Shown here in pieces: positions 1 to 9,400 of a DNA stretch of 50,879 bases; the stretch's first letter is position 1; each line of letters opens with the position of its first letter. A program made the translations under genes and the position numbers. The DNA comes from Dehalococcoidia bacterium (GTDB lineage Bacteria; Chloroflexota; Dehalococcoidia; Lucifugimonadales; UBA3495): positions 1 through 50,879 of the forward strand of contig JAJEIA010000143.1 in the NCBI GenBank assembly GCA_022823505.1. Reading direction: 5' to 3'. Below the pieces are notes generated by a model. It saw only the letters and a program-made list of their open reading frames with translations, made no database searches and was not told where the DNA came from.

Positions 1-723
1 GGCGAAAATCACCTTCATCTGCGGGAATATAGTCTGCCGATAGGGCTGGTGGAGGCGATCCTGGGTGGCTATATTGAGGTATTCCGGGTGTTCCGACTCC
101 ATGCTGGCCACCAGCAGGGCGGTGCGGCTCATATTGTACACGGCGTCGGCGACGGATATCTGGGACGGCAACACGCGTCGGGCGTCCGCGGTGGCAATTC
201 GCCGTTCCGGGATGAACAGCACGGCCTGCAAATCCTCCGGGACGCGTATGGGAGCGGTGTACAGCCGGTCCTCCTCCATCACCACCAGCCGCATGCCGCC
301 ATGTATCGCGGCCGCGACGTTGTCCGGGTGGCCTTCTATGGTTGCGGCCATCTCCAGCAGATCGTCCTGGCTGAACGCGTCGTCGAGCAATCGATTGGCG
401 GCCACCAAACCGCCTGAAATCGCAGCCGCACTGCTCCCCATTCCCCGGCTCAGGGGTATCGTATTTTCGCAGCGCAGCGACAGCGGCGGGACCGGGGCAT
501 CGGCCTCGTTGAACAGGAACTCGATGGCGCGGTAGGTCAGGTTCTGTGTGTCCGTGTCCAGCTCACCGGCGCCTTCTCCCGCGATGACCACCGCCGGTTC
601 CGAGGCCGCTGGGAGGACCTCAACCGTAAGCGTGTTCCACAGGTCCAGGGCCATGCCCAGGCAGTCGTAGCCGGGACCGAGATTAGCGGTCGTGGCCGGC
701 GCACGCACTTCCACCGTGGTCAA
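1..723 (-). CDS. thrB: Homoserine kinase, 5' part (3' end beyond window)
   Basis: The protein phosphorylates L-homoserine with ATP in threonine biosynthesis. It is a GHMP-family kinase: the N-terminus reads VRAPATTANLGPGYDCLGMA, and the ATP-binding GHMP motif SRGMGSSAAAISGG lies near residue 93. The segment DRLHQPYR near the window edge is typical of homoserine kinases. Only 241 codons are present; the family is about 300 residues, so roughly the last 60 lie outside. I chose the TTG at 723 because a GGAGGG ribosome site sits just upstream; a GTG three codons later is an alternative. It starts 28 bases after the phosphatase stop and is probably co-transcribed with it. Confidence 0.9.
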   Translation of the reverse strand, partial: MTTVEVRAPATTANLGPGYDCLGMALDLWNTLTVEVLPAASEPAVVIAGEGAGELDTDTQNLTYRAIEFLFNEADAPVPPLSLRCENTIPLSRGMGSSAAAISGGLVAANRLLDDAFSQDDLLEMAATIEGHPDNVAAAIHGGMRLVVMEEDRLYTAPIRVPEDLQAVLFIPERRIATADARRVLPSQISVADAVYNMSRTALLVASMESEHPEYLNIATQDRLHQPYRQTIFPQMKVIFA

Positions 724-751
724 ACTGCCCTCCAAAACGCCCCTGCTTCCG

Positions 752-1855
752 TCAGCCGAGCACCCGTTCGGATACGTAACGACCCAGGTCCCGGTTCTCG
801 CGGAACTCGAACCCGCCGAAATCGCCGCCGTAGCCGATTATCGGTACCTGCCTTTCGTGGGCCGAGCCGTGGGAACGCAGCCCAGCGGGGAGGGTAACCT
901 CGCGCGGGTCTCCGAAAACGACGTCCGGGGCGCCGGTCACCACTATGTCCCCGAGGCGCTCTTCCATCAGGCTGAAACGTTCGGCAGCCGCGGCCCGTGC
1001 CAGCGCTTCTTCGACGCCGTCGGTTTCGCGCAGGGCTCCCAAAGCGTCATCCAGGGAACCGGGGTCATCCAAGTGAACATAGATGCACCCGCCGAGGTTC
1101 GAATGATGGACCACATAGAGATCCTTGATGATCGGAATAGCCCGGGCCCCAATGCCGCGTTTGGCCAGGATGGAGGGCAGGTGGAGCATCCGACGCTTGT
1201 CTGACATTCCGTGATCGGCGGTGATCAGGATTTGAACGTCCGGAATGTCTTCCACCAATTGACCCACCGCTGCATCCAGGATTGCGATGTGCCGGCGGGA
1301 CTCGGGATGATCCGGCCCGTAAGTGTGCATCGCGTAGTCAGTCGTGGCTATGAACGCGAGATCGTAATGCCGTGCTGCCAATGCTGACCGCGCTGCATTA
1401 ATGGTCCACGCGTTGACCTCCAGCGAATAGATGTGAGGCGGCTCGCCGGCAGCGGCGACCGAATCGGATGTAGGGTTCTCCGACGAGAACGCCAAATCCG
1501 TGTCATCGCCCAACAGGCGCCGCAGCTTGTCCTTGGACGCCGCGAGCAACGATGTGCCTCCCTGCCGGCGACACTGGGCGAATATGGTATCGGCACAGAT
1601 GAACTCGCCGGACTCCACATACTCCTCGATGCCGGCCTGGCGGTCCAGCCAATAATTTGAGACGATGCCGTGCTGGGCGGGATAGTGTCCCGTGACCATC
1701 GTCGTGTTGTTGACGTTGGTCACGCTGGGCATCATGCCGCCGCCGGTGACGTGGAAACCATCCCGAGCGAACCGCTGAAGATTGGGAGCCGGACAGGCTG
1801 CCAGATATTCCGGGTCCAGCCCGTCGATCATTACAAGTACGGTGGTGCGTGGCAT
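752..1855 (-). CDS. Phosphonoacetate hydrolase-like alkaline phosphatase superfamily protein
   Basis: A 367-residue metallohydrolase of the alkaline phosphatase / nucleotide pyrophosphatase superfamily. The N-terminal MIDGLD supplies a metal-binding Asp (D11), and PSVTNVNN contains the expected nucleophile Thr46. Further matches to phosphonoacetate hydrolase (PhnA) are AKDKLRRLLG-like, TTDYAMHTYGPDHPES, ITADHGM, YVVHHSNLGG and LRSHGSAHERQVPII. PhnA splits the C-P bond of phosphonoacetate to acetate and phosphate using two zinc ions. The family call is strong; substrate specificity is inferred. The ATG at 1855 gives the usual short N-terminus; a frame extending 21 codons upstream has no family-like sequence. 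It lies between glmS and thrB with no other phosphonate genes nearby. Confidence 0.75.
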   Translation of the reverse strand: MPRTTVLVMIDGLDPEYLAACPAPNLQRFARDGFHVTGGGMMPSVTNVNNTTMVTGHYPAQHGIVSNYWLDRQAGIEEYVESGEFICADTIFAQCRRQGGTSLLAASKDKLRRLLGDDTDLAFSSENPTSDSVAAAGEPPHIYSLEVNAWTINAARSALAARHYDLAFIATTDYAMHTYGPDHPESRRHIAILDAAVGQLVEDIPDVQILITADHGMSDKRRMLHLPSILAKRGIGARAIPIIKDLYVVHHSNLGGCIYVHLDDPGSLDDALGALRETDGVEEALARAAAAERFSLMEERLGDIVVTGAPDVVFGDPREVTLPAGLRSHGSAHERQVPIIGYGGDFGGFEFRENRDLGRYVSERVLG

Positions 1856-2071
1856 TGCGTTTTGGGTTCCAGGCCAGTTTCGAATACATCTGCGGCTTGT
1901 GCAGTCGATCCGAGCCATATCGATTGCGGGGATCTAATCATACAGCAGCCCGACCATAATTCGTTCCCTGCCCGTTCCGGTCCCCGACTGCCCGTGTAAA
2001 TGGACGATTGCACTGGCCCTCGAGACGCCGGCGCCTGCACTGACGTACGGTAGGAAGACAGGCCCGAGAAA

Positions 2072-3931
2072 TTATTCTACGGTAACCGATTTCGCCAGGT
2101 TCCTGGGCTGATCGACGTCGCACCCGCGCCGTACGGCGATGTGGTACGCAAGCAACTGCAGTGGCACGGTGGCGAGCAACGGCGTCAGGTTTGGCGCTGT
2201 TTCCGGGATCAGGATCGAATGGTCCACCAGTTCGGACAGCATGTCGTCACTCCTCGTGAGGACCGCCACGACCTCGCCGTCCCGGGCTTTCACTTCCTGG
2301 ATATTGTTCGCCATCTTGTCGTACAAGCCGTCACGGGGCGCCAGGGCCAGCGTCGGCATCGCGTGGTCGATGAGCGCGATCGGGCCGTGCTTCATTTCCC
2401 CGGCCGCATAGGCCTCGGCGTGGATGTAACTCACCTCTTTGAGCTTGAGCGCTCCCTCGGTCGCGATCGGAGCGTTGATCCCCCGACCCAGGTACAAAAA
2501 GTTGTTGCGACCGTAGTAATGACGCGCCAGACGCTCAACCTCCCCGGCATCTTCCAGGGCCTGTGCCACGTTGCCCGGCAATCTCGCCAGCCCGTCAACC
2601 AAATCGCGTGACGTACCCGAACCCAGGTGGCCGCGGGCCATTCCCAAGCGCATCGCCAGCAGGTTCAGCAGCGTCAGCGACGCCAGGAAAGTCTTGGTGC
2701 TGGCGACGCCAACCTCGACTCCGCAGCCCATCAGCAACGTGTGGTCCGCCAGGCGGGCGGCCTGGCTGTTGCGGGCGTTGCAGATCGTCACCAGCCCGGC
2801 GCCGGTTTCGCGGACCGCTTCCATGGCGGCCACCGTGTCCGCAGTCTCGCCGGACTGGCCGACGGCCACCACGAGCGTAGACGCATCCAGGAACGGTTCA
2901 CGGTAACGAAATTCGGACGCCGATTCGGCCTCAGCCGGAACCCCCGCCAATCGCTCCACCAAATGCCGCCCGACGTGCGCCGCGTTCAGACTCGTGCCAC
3001 ACCCGATCAGAACAACCCGCCTTATCTGGGCCAGCTCGCGATCTGTGAGCGTTAGGTCGGGTAGGGTCACCAATCCCTGCGCGAAGTCCAAGCGATCCCG
3101 CAGGGCCGCGGTCACGGCCTGGGGTTGCTCCATGATTTCCTTCAGCATGAAATGGCGGTACCCACCGCGCTCCACCAGCACGTCATCCAGGTCGACGTGA
3201 AGCATGGGCTTATCTATGCGCTGACCATGGCGATCCAGGAAGGCGATTCCTTCCCGCGTCACAATCGCGACTTCGCCGTCTTCCAGGAACCCGACCGGCA
3301 GATGCCCTCGCCGACCGACAATGGGCAACAAAGCGGGCAGGTCGCTGGAAACGATGCCCTGCCCGTCATGGTGCGCGACGGCGACGCCACCGGCGTTACC
3401 CAGTTTCAAGGCGCACAGGCTGTCATTGTCGCCATCGTGCACCGCCACGATCGCCTGGGGGCCCTGAACCTGTGAGCTCATCTTCAGCATCGCCGATGGC
3501 AAAGCCAGGCCGCCGTTCATGGCATCTTCGATCAGGTGCGAAATTACCTCGGTGTCCGTTTCCGATTTGAAACTGTGGCCCTTGCGCCGCAGATCCGCCC
3601 TGAGTTCGGCATGATTTTCGACGATACCATTGTGGGCGATCGCGATCTGGCCGGTGCAATCGGTGTGCGGGTGGGCGTTCGCCTCCGACGGGCGACCATG
3701 GGTCGCCCACCGGGTGTGTCCGAGGCCGGCGGAACCGTGCGGAGCGGGGCAATCCGGGTCGTGGAGCAGCCCCAGGACCCGGCCTACCGTCTTCCTCAAT
3801 TGAAGTCCTGACTCCGCGCCCAGCACCGCTACGCCGGCGCTATCGTATCCTCTGTACTCCAGGCGGCGCAGCCCTTCAACCACGATGGGCCACGCGGGAC
3901 GGTCGCCGACGTATCCGACGATGCCGCACAT
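2072..3931 (-). CDS. glmS: Glutamine-fructose-6-phosphate aminotransferase (isomerizing)
   Basis: GlmS makes glucosamine-6-phosphate from fructose-6-phosphate and glutamine, the first committed step to UDP-GlcNAc and peptidoglycan. At 619 residues it is full length. The N-terminus MCGIVGYVG gives the catalytic Cys2 of the class II glutaminase domain (about 1-240). Two SIS sugar-isomerase domains follow (GCGTSLNAAHVGRHL and GQSGETADT in the first; LKLKEVSYIHAEAY with GEMKHGP in the second), and the protein ends in the conserved PRNLAKSVTVE tail. It starts 18 bases after the yvcK/glmR stop, so the two form an operon. There is no room for a glmS ribozyme in front of it. Confidence 0.97.
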   Translation of the reverse strand: MCGIVGYVGDRPAWPIVVEGLRRLEYRGYDSAGVAVLGAESGLQLRKTVGRVLGLLHDPDCPAPHGSAGLGHTRWATHGRPSEANAHPHTDCTGQIAIAHNGIVENHAELRADLRRKGHSFKSETDTEVISHLIEDAMNGGLALPSAMLKMSSQVQGPQAIVAVHDGDNDSLCALKLGNAGGVAVAHHDGQGIVSSDLPALLPIVGRRGHLPVGFLEDGEVAIVTREGIAFLDRHGQRIDKPMLHVDLDDVLVERGGYRHFMLKEIMEQPQAVTAALRDRLDFAQGLVTLPDLTLTDRELAQIRRVVLIGCGTSLNAAHVGRHLVERLAGVPAEAESASEFRYREPFLDASTLVVAVGQSGETADTVAAMEAVRETGAGLVTICNARNSQAARLADHTLLMGCGVEVGVASTKTFLASLTLLNLLAMRLGMARGHLGSGTSRDLVDGLARLPGNVAQALEDAGEVERLARHYYGRNNFLYLGRGINAPIATEGALKLKEVSYIHAEAYAAGEMKHGPIALIDHAMPTLALAPRDGLYDKMANNIQEVKARDGEVVAVLTRSDDMLSELVDHSILIPETAPNLTPLLATVPLQLLAYHIAVRRGCDVDQPRNLAKSVTVE

Positions 3932-3949
3932 ATCTACAACCCCGAAGTC

Positions 3950-5044
3950 TCAGTCGCCGTCGGCGTTCGCGCTGCCGACGGTCATGGTTTCTTCGGGCAC
4001 CAGCGGGTCACCGAGGTCGTCGCAGTCGAACACCATCGGTCCAGGCGACGCATTCCGGTCGTGCCGGCTCACAGCGTCGACGAGTTCCATGATCGCGTCC
4101 GCCAAAGCGGCCGGGCTGTGGCGGATGAACACTCCGGGCGCCAGCAATGGCCGGTCGATTATGCGCCCGACCATCGTCAACGAGGCGTCCTCATCGACGG
4201 CTACCGGGTGCTGTCCATCCGCGGCGTAGCGTTCCAGCAACCGAGGGGGAACCGGAGTGTTGTTGACCAACAGGAAATCCAGCGGCTGACTCGTGCCCAA
4301 ATATTCCATAAGGAGCGCCAGAAAGTCCGAAGTGCGAAAGCCGGAGCTCTCGTTGGGCTTGGTCATCAGGTTGCAAACGTGCACCTTGATGGCGTCGGAC
4401 TCGTTGATCGCCTGCGCCACGTCCTCGACCAACAGATTTGGCAACACGCTGGTGTAGATGTCGCCCGGACCCAGGATGATGGCGTCGGCTGACGCAATCG
4501 CGTCCAGCACCGGCGGGTAAACGTAGGCCTTGGGGTCCAGGTAAATGTAGTCGATTGCAACTTCCAGGTTGTCGTTTCTCAGGTCGATGGCGGATTCCCC
4601 GGCCAGTTCGGAACCGTCGACCAGGCGGGCGCACAAGGTTGACCGTGTCAATGTGACCGGATGCACCGTGCCCCGAATGCCGAGGATCCGAGCCGCTTCA
4701 TCGATCGCGGTGATCGTGTCTCCGGTCACCTCGGTGAGTGCGGCCAGGAGCAGGTTGCCAAAACTGTGGCCGTTGAGCCCGTCACCGGTGGAGAACCGGT
4801 AGTCAAACAGGCGGCGCATCAAGTTGGACTCGGCGGAGTCGCAGGCCAGGGCCATCAGGCAGCGCCGGAGATCCCCGGGTGGCAAGTGACCCATCTCTTC
4901 CCGCAAACGGCCACTGCTGCCGCCGCTATCGGTCATCGCCACCACCGCGGTGACGTCGCAATCACGGGATCGGAGGCCGGTCAGGGTGGTGTGGTTGCCA
5001 GTCCCGCCGCCGACTACGACGATTTTCTTATTGCTCATCGGCAT
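3950..5044 (-). CDS. yvcK: YvcK/GlmR family UDP-GlcNAc-binding regulator (CofD-like fold)
   Basis: A 364-residue protein of the YvcK/GlmR group in the CofD superfamily. The N-terminus KKIVVVGGGTGNHTTLTGLR is a nucleotide-binding glycine loop, followed by AMTDSGGSSGRLREEMG and PPGDLRRCLMALA, both YvcK signatures, and ILGPGDIYTSVLPNLLV in the middle. In Bacillus subtilis, GlmR binds UDP-GlcNAc and stimulates GlmS. Its position directly upstream of glmS in one operon fits that role (inference). It is a distant relative of the true CofD at 45753-46715 but is a regulator rather than an F420 enzyme. A second Met two codons in (5038) is an equally good start; no strong ribosome site is seen. Confidence 0.88.
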   Translation of the reverse strand: MPMSNKKIVVVGGGTGNHTTLTGLRSRDCDVTAVVAMTDSGGSSGRLREEMGHLPPGDLRRCLMALACDSAESNLMRRLFDYRFSTGDGLNGHSFGNLLLAALTEVTGDTITAIDEAARILGIRGTVHPVTLTRSTLCARLVDGSELAGESAIDLRNDNLEVAIDYIYLDPKAYVYPPVLDAIASADAIILGPGDIYTSVLPNLLVEDVAQAINESDAIKVHVCNLMTKPNESSGFRTSDFLALLMEYLGTSQPLDFLLVNNTPVPPRLLERYAADGQHPVAVDEDASLTMVGRIIDRPLLAPGVFIRHSPAALADAIMELVDAVSRHDRNASPGPMVFDCDDLGDPLVPEETMTVGSANADGD

Positions 5045-5108
5045 ACGGCCGGGACCCGTCGAGACATGAATGATAGTGCAGGCTTCTCGCCGAGTCTGGG
5101 CCCGTAGC

Positions 5109-5138
5109 AGTATATGGACGGCGTGTTGGCGCAGTCAA
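5109..5138 (-). promoter_or_regulatory. Sigma-70-type promoter of the yvcK-glmS operon
   Basis: Reading the minus strand, -35 TTGACT (5133-5138) and -10 TATACT (5109-5114) are separated by 18 bases. The predicted start point is near 5102, giving a leader of about 58 bases before yvcK. Confidence 0.65.
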
Positions 5139-5147
5139 CCGGAAGCG

Positions 5148-6173
5148 TCAGTTTTCGGCGCCGTAGCGGCTCTCGAAATACGGTATGACACTGTCGCCCA
5201 TCTGTTCCACCACGCGCATCGCCATTCGGGCGTCCATCCCCGGATACCAGATGCGGAACATGAAATGGTTCGCGCCCACACGCTGGTGGTGGTCTTCGAT
5301 CTGTTGGATCACCTCTTCCCCGCTTCCGAGGATGAAACGGTCCCGCGCCAATTCTTCAAAGGGAATGCGGAAATCCTCATCACCGGGCAACGCCTTGTCC
5401 TGGCCCCAATCGGCGTACGCCTGGTACTTGGCCTCCATGTAGGGTTGCGCGTTGCGCACCGCCTCCTCATGGGTAGGCGCGATGTGCATCTCCTTGATTA
5501 TGGGCATGTCGGCCGGCATCTCCCGCCCGCCGGCGTCGAGACCCTCCTTGTAGATGGCCGTTTGCCTTTCCAGCGTTTCCAGGGTGGCGTGCGGGTTGAC
5601 GAACCAGGGCAGGCCGAGTTCGCCGGCCCGCCGGACCACGGTGTCGAAATTGGCGGCCACCCAAATCGGCGGGTGCGGCTGCTGCACCGGTCGTATGGCG
5701 CAGGTCGCGTTGTCCAAGTTGAAGTGGCGACCGTGGAAGGTGACCTCGTCCTCAGTCCACAATCTGCGGACCAGTTCCAGGCTCTCCAGGAAACGCCCGA
5801 CCCGATGCCGGCGTTCCACGTTGAACGCCTGGTACTCGATGTCGCGGTATCCCAGGCCCACGCCCAGCACGATGCGTCCGTCGCTGATCACGTCCAGCGT
5901 CGCCACCGTTTCCGCCACATCGGCCGGGGAGTACAGCGGCAACAGCAATATGGACAGGACCAACTGCATGTCGCCCGAATCGGCGGCGAGCCGGGCCAGC
6001 AATGGAATGCTCTGGAGGTTTTGGTACGGCGGCGAAAGGAAGTGCTGGCCGCAGGCAATCGAACCGAACCCCGCGTCCCGCGCCAACCGCGTCAACTCCA
6101 CCGTTTCCTTGAATCGTTGCGTGGCGGAATCGGTCGACGGATGTTGGGGCATCGCCATAATGCCGAATTTCAT
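5148..6173 (-). CDS. LLM-class flavin-dependent oxidoreductase (luciferase-like)
   Basis: A 341-residue TIM-barrel oxidoreductase of the bacterial luciferase-like family, using FMN or F420. MKFGIMAMPQHP is the first strand; ARDAGFGSIACGQHF, PLYSPADVAETVATLDVISD and RIVLGVGLGYRDIEYQAF are characteristic, with HPPIWVAANF in the cofactor region. The ATG at 6173 is preceded by a GGAG ribosome site; the frame stays open upstream but reads non-family sequence. The substrate cannot be read from sequence. An F420 operon elsewhere in the window makes either cofactor possible. It diverges from the hydantoinase gene. Confidence 0.88.
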   Translation of the reverse strand: MKFGIMAMPQHPSTDSATQRFKETVELTRLARDAGFGSIACGQHFLSPPYQNLQSIPLLARLAADSGDMQLVLSILLLPLYSPADVAETVATLDVISDGRIVLGVGLGYRDIEYQAFNVERRHRVGRFLESLELVRRLWTEDEVTFHGRHFNLDNATCAIRPVQQPHPPIWVAANFDTVVRRAGELGLPWFVNPHATLETLERQTAIYKEGLDAGGREMPADMPIIKEMHIAPTHEEAVRNAQPYMEAKYQAYADWGQDKALPGDEDFRIPFEELARDRFILGSGEEVIQQIEDHHQRVGANHFMFRIWYPGMDARMAMRVVEQMGDSVIPYFESRYGAEN

Positions 6174-6287
6174 AGATGACACTCCAAAGGGCTGTTCGCC
6201 CGTCGATTTGAACTGGCCGACGCGTGTGAACGCATCGCGACTGATTGCTACGTAATAATCGGGCGATACCCGGCCTGGAACGCAAGG

Positions 6288-6316
6288 ATTATAAGGGCGG
6301 GCAGAAACCCTCGCAA
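6288..6316 (-). promoter_or_regulatory. Putative promoter of the LLM oxidoreductase gene
   Basis: On the minus strand, -35 TTGCGA (6311-6316), 17-base spacer, -10 TATAAT (6288-6293). This predicts a leader of about 108 bases before the ATG at 6173. The -10 is perfect, the -35 weaker. Confidence 0.45.
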
Positions 6317-6459
6317 ACGGTCTGGATTGTCCCAGCAGCGCCGCGACGCGCTGGCCGGGCCGGCAATCATTCTCCGATTTCACCGGAACCGACGGGCGGC
6401 ATGGCGTATCATGCTGCAGTTCGGACACAATTGCCGCCAGCAGTACCAGGAGGTCGCAG

Positions 6460-9400
6460 GTGTACAAAATCGGCATCGACGTGGGAGGAACCTTCACGGA
6501 TTTCGTGGTGGCCGGAGAAGCCGGGCAGCCGCGGTTTTTCAAAACGCAGACCACGCCCGACGACCCTTCATTGGGAGTCATGGCTGGGCTGGAGGAAGCC
6601 GCCGACGCGTACGGCCTGCCCCTGGAGGAGTTTCTGGGTGACACCGACCTGGTAATTCACGGGTCGACGGTTGCGACCAACACGCTGGTGGAACGGAAGG
6701 GGGCCACGGTCGGGCTGATCACCACCGACGGCTTCCGCGACCTCCTGGAAATGCGCGAGGGGCTGAAGGAAGACCGCTACAACCTGCGCATGACGCCCGT
6801 GGAACCACTGGCTGCCCGCTACCTGCGGGTGGGGATCCCGGAGCGGATCCGGGCCAGCGGGGTCGTGCAGCATCCGTTGGACACGGCGGCGCTGGAGGAA
6901 CAACTGGAATATCTCGTCCAGCAGGGAGCCGAGGCGCTGGCGGTCTGTTTCCTGTTTTCGTACCTGAATCCGGCCCACGAGCAGCAGGCGGGCGCAATCA
7001 TACGGCGCCACTTCCCGGACACGTACACCTCGCTGTCCCATGAGGTGATTCCCCAGATCAAGGAATTCGACCGCCTGAGCACCACCGTTATCAACTCCTA
7101 CGTCGGCCCGGTTTTCAGCCGCTACCTGTCGCACCTGGGGGAGCGGTTCGATGCATATCCACAACTCGATGACGTCCTGATCATGCAGTCCAACGGCGGC
7201 GTGGCCCCCATCGACGACTCCCGCCGCATGGCCGTGCGGGCGATCCTGTCCGGGCCGGCGGGAGGCGTCAGCGCCGCCGCGTACCTGGGGCAATTGTTGG
7301 ATGAGCCGAAGGTGATCGCCTTCGACATGGGGGGTACCAGCACCGACATTTCGCTCATCGAGAACGGGGTTCCCCACATCACCAACGAAAAATTTGAGGC
7401 CGGATGGAAGATCGCCGCCCCGATGATCGACATTCACACCCTCGGCGCCGGGGGCGGCAGCATCGCCCGCGTTGATGAAGGCGGCATCCTCCACGTCGGT
7501 CCCCAAAGCGCCGGCGCGGACCCCGGCCCGGCGTGCTACGGTCGGGGCGGGCTCGACCCCACCGTGACCGATGCCAGCCTTGCCCTGGGTTACCTGGACC
7601 CCGGCAACTTCCTCGGCGGTCGTGCCAGGCTCGACCACGCGGCGGCCATGCGGGCCTTGAACGACAGTGTCGGCTCGCCCCTCAGTCTCTCCGATGCGGA
7701 GGCCGCGTTCGGAGTGTACAAGGTCGTGTGCACCACCATCGCCGAGGGGATCCGGCTCATGTCAGTGCAGCGCGGGGTCGACCCGCGGGAATTCACGATG
7801 ATGGGATTCGGGGGCGCGTCCGGTCTACACGCGTCGGAGGTGGCCCGCCAGTTGCAGGTCGAAAAGGTGTACATACCGGCGTCCGCGCCCGTGCTGTCGG
7901 CATACGGGATGCTGAACACCGACATCAAGTACGACTTTTTCCGGTCGTATCCGGTCAGCCTGGACCGGCTGGACCTCCGCGAGTTGCGCGCGATCTTGGC
8001 CGAACTGGGGGCCCAGGGACGCGAAAAACTGCTCTCCCAGGGTGCTGCCGAAGACGCGGTGGAGATCCAGTACTCCGCCGACATGCGATACCTGGACCAA
8101 ATCTACGAAGTCACCGTGCCCGCTCCGAACCTGGATTTGGAGGATGCGGAATTCATCGCTGAGCTAACGGCCAACTTCCACCGGAGGTACGAGGAACTTT
8201 TCTCGTACAACCAGCAAAGCCAGGAGGTGCGGCTGGTGACGCTGCGTTCGGTGGCCCTGGGCCGGCTGCCCCGAATTGCACAGCTGGACCGGATCGAAAG
8301 TGCCGGCGAGGCGGAGCCATCCGGACGTCGGCGGGTCTATCTCGGCGAGTGGCGTGAGGCTCCGGCCTATGCGGCGGATGCGCTGCCGGCGGGCACGGTG
8401 ATTGACGGACCGGCCATCCTGGAGTCGGATTTCACCACCATCCTGGTTTGGCCGGGCGATCACGCTACGGTGGACGCCATGGGCGGGGTTGAGTTACGGG
8501 TGGGCCAGCCGGCCGGAACGCGCCCGGAGGCACAAACACCGGGCTCCGCCGCCGCAGACGCTGGGCAGCGCGCCGCGCATGATGACCCAATCACTCTGGC
8601 CGTCGTGGAGCATCGCTTGGAGTCCATCGCCCAGGAGATGACCGAGGCGATGCTGCGCACGGCTATGTCCCAGATCCTCAACTCCAGCCGGGATTTTTCG
8701 ACCGCGATCCTGGACCGCGATTGCCAACTGGTAGCCCAGGGCGAGGGCATACCGGTGCACATCAGCGCGCTTCCCGTCGCCGGGGCCGCCGTCCGGGACT
8801 ACTTTGGCGATGACATCCACGACGGCGACCTGTTCATCCTGAACGATCCCTATTTCGGCGGCAGCCACCTGCCCGACATCACGATCATCCGGCCGGTGTT
8901 TCACGACGGGCAACTGCTGTTCTACGGCGTGAACCGCGCCCACCACAGCGACGTTGGCGGCGGCACCCACGGCGGCTACAACCCCGGCGCCAACGAGATC
9001 TTCCAGGAGGGCCTGCGCATCCCTCCGCTACGCATTTATGACCGGGGCGTGCCCCGGAACGACCTGCTCCAGATGATGTCGGCCAACGTCCGGCAACCGG
9101 AGAACTTCCTCGGCGACCTCAACGCGCAGATCGGTTCGGTCATGCTGGCCGCCCGGCGGATTGGCGACCTGTTGTCCGAGTACGGCGCCGACCGCCTGAT
9201 GTCCGTTGTGGCCGAGATCCTGAACGCCACCGAGCGCCAGGTGCGCCAGTTCGTCGCCGGCTGGCCCGACGGCGTCTACCACGGCGAGTCATTCGTGGAC
9301 GACGACGGTTTCGACAGCAAGCTCGTGCCGATCCGCGCCACGGTCACCATCGCCGGCGACTCCATGACCATCGACCTGAGCGAGTCCAGCCCGCAGGTAG

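Noticed and set aside
3931-3950. A glmS ribozyme or riboswitch in front of glmS
   Set aside because: Only 18 bases separate glmS from the upstream gene, leaving no room; the region is within an operon.
5070-6179. A 369-codon plus-strand frame over the LLM oxidoreductase
   Set aside because: The minus strand carries the complete family sequence with a ribosome site and promoter; this frame is its shadow.
6568-7638. A 350-codon frame antisense to the hydantoinase gene
   Set aside because: The plus strand encodes the conserved HyuA domain with all family motifs; the antisense frame has none.
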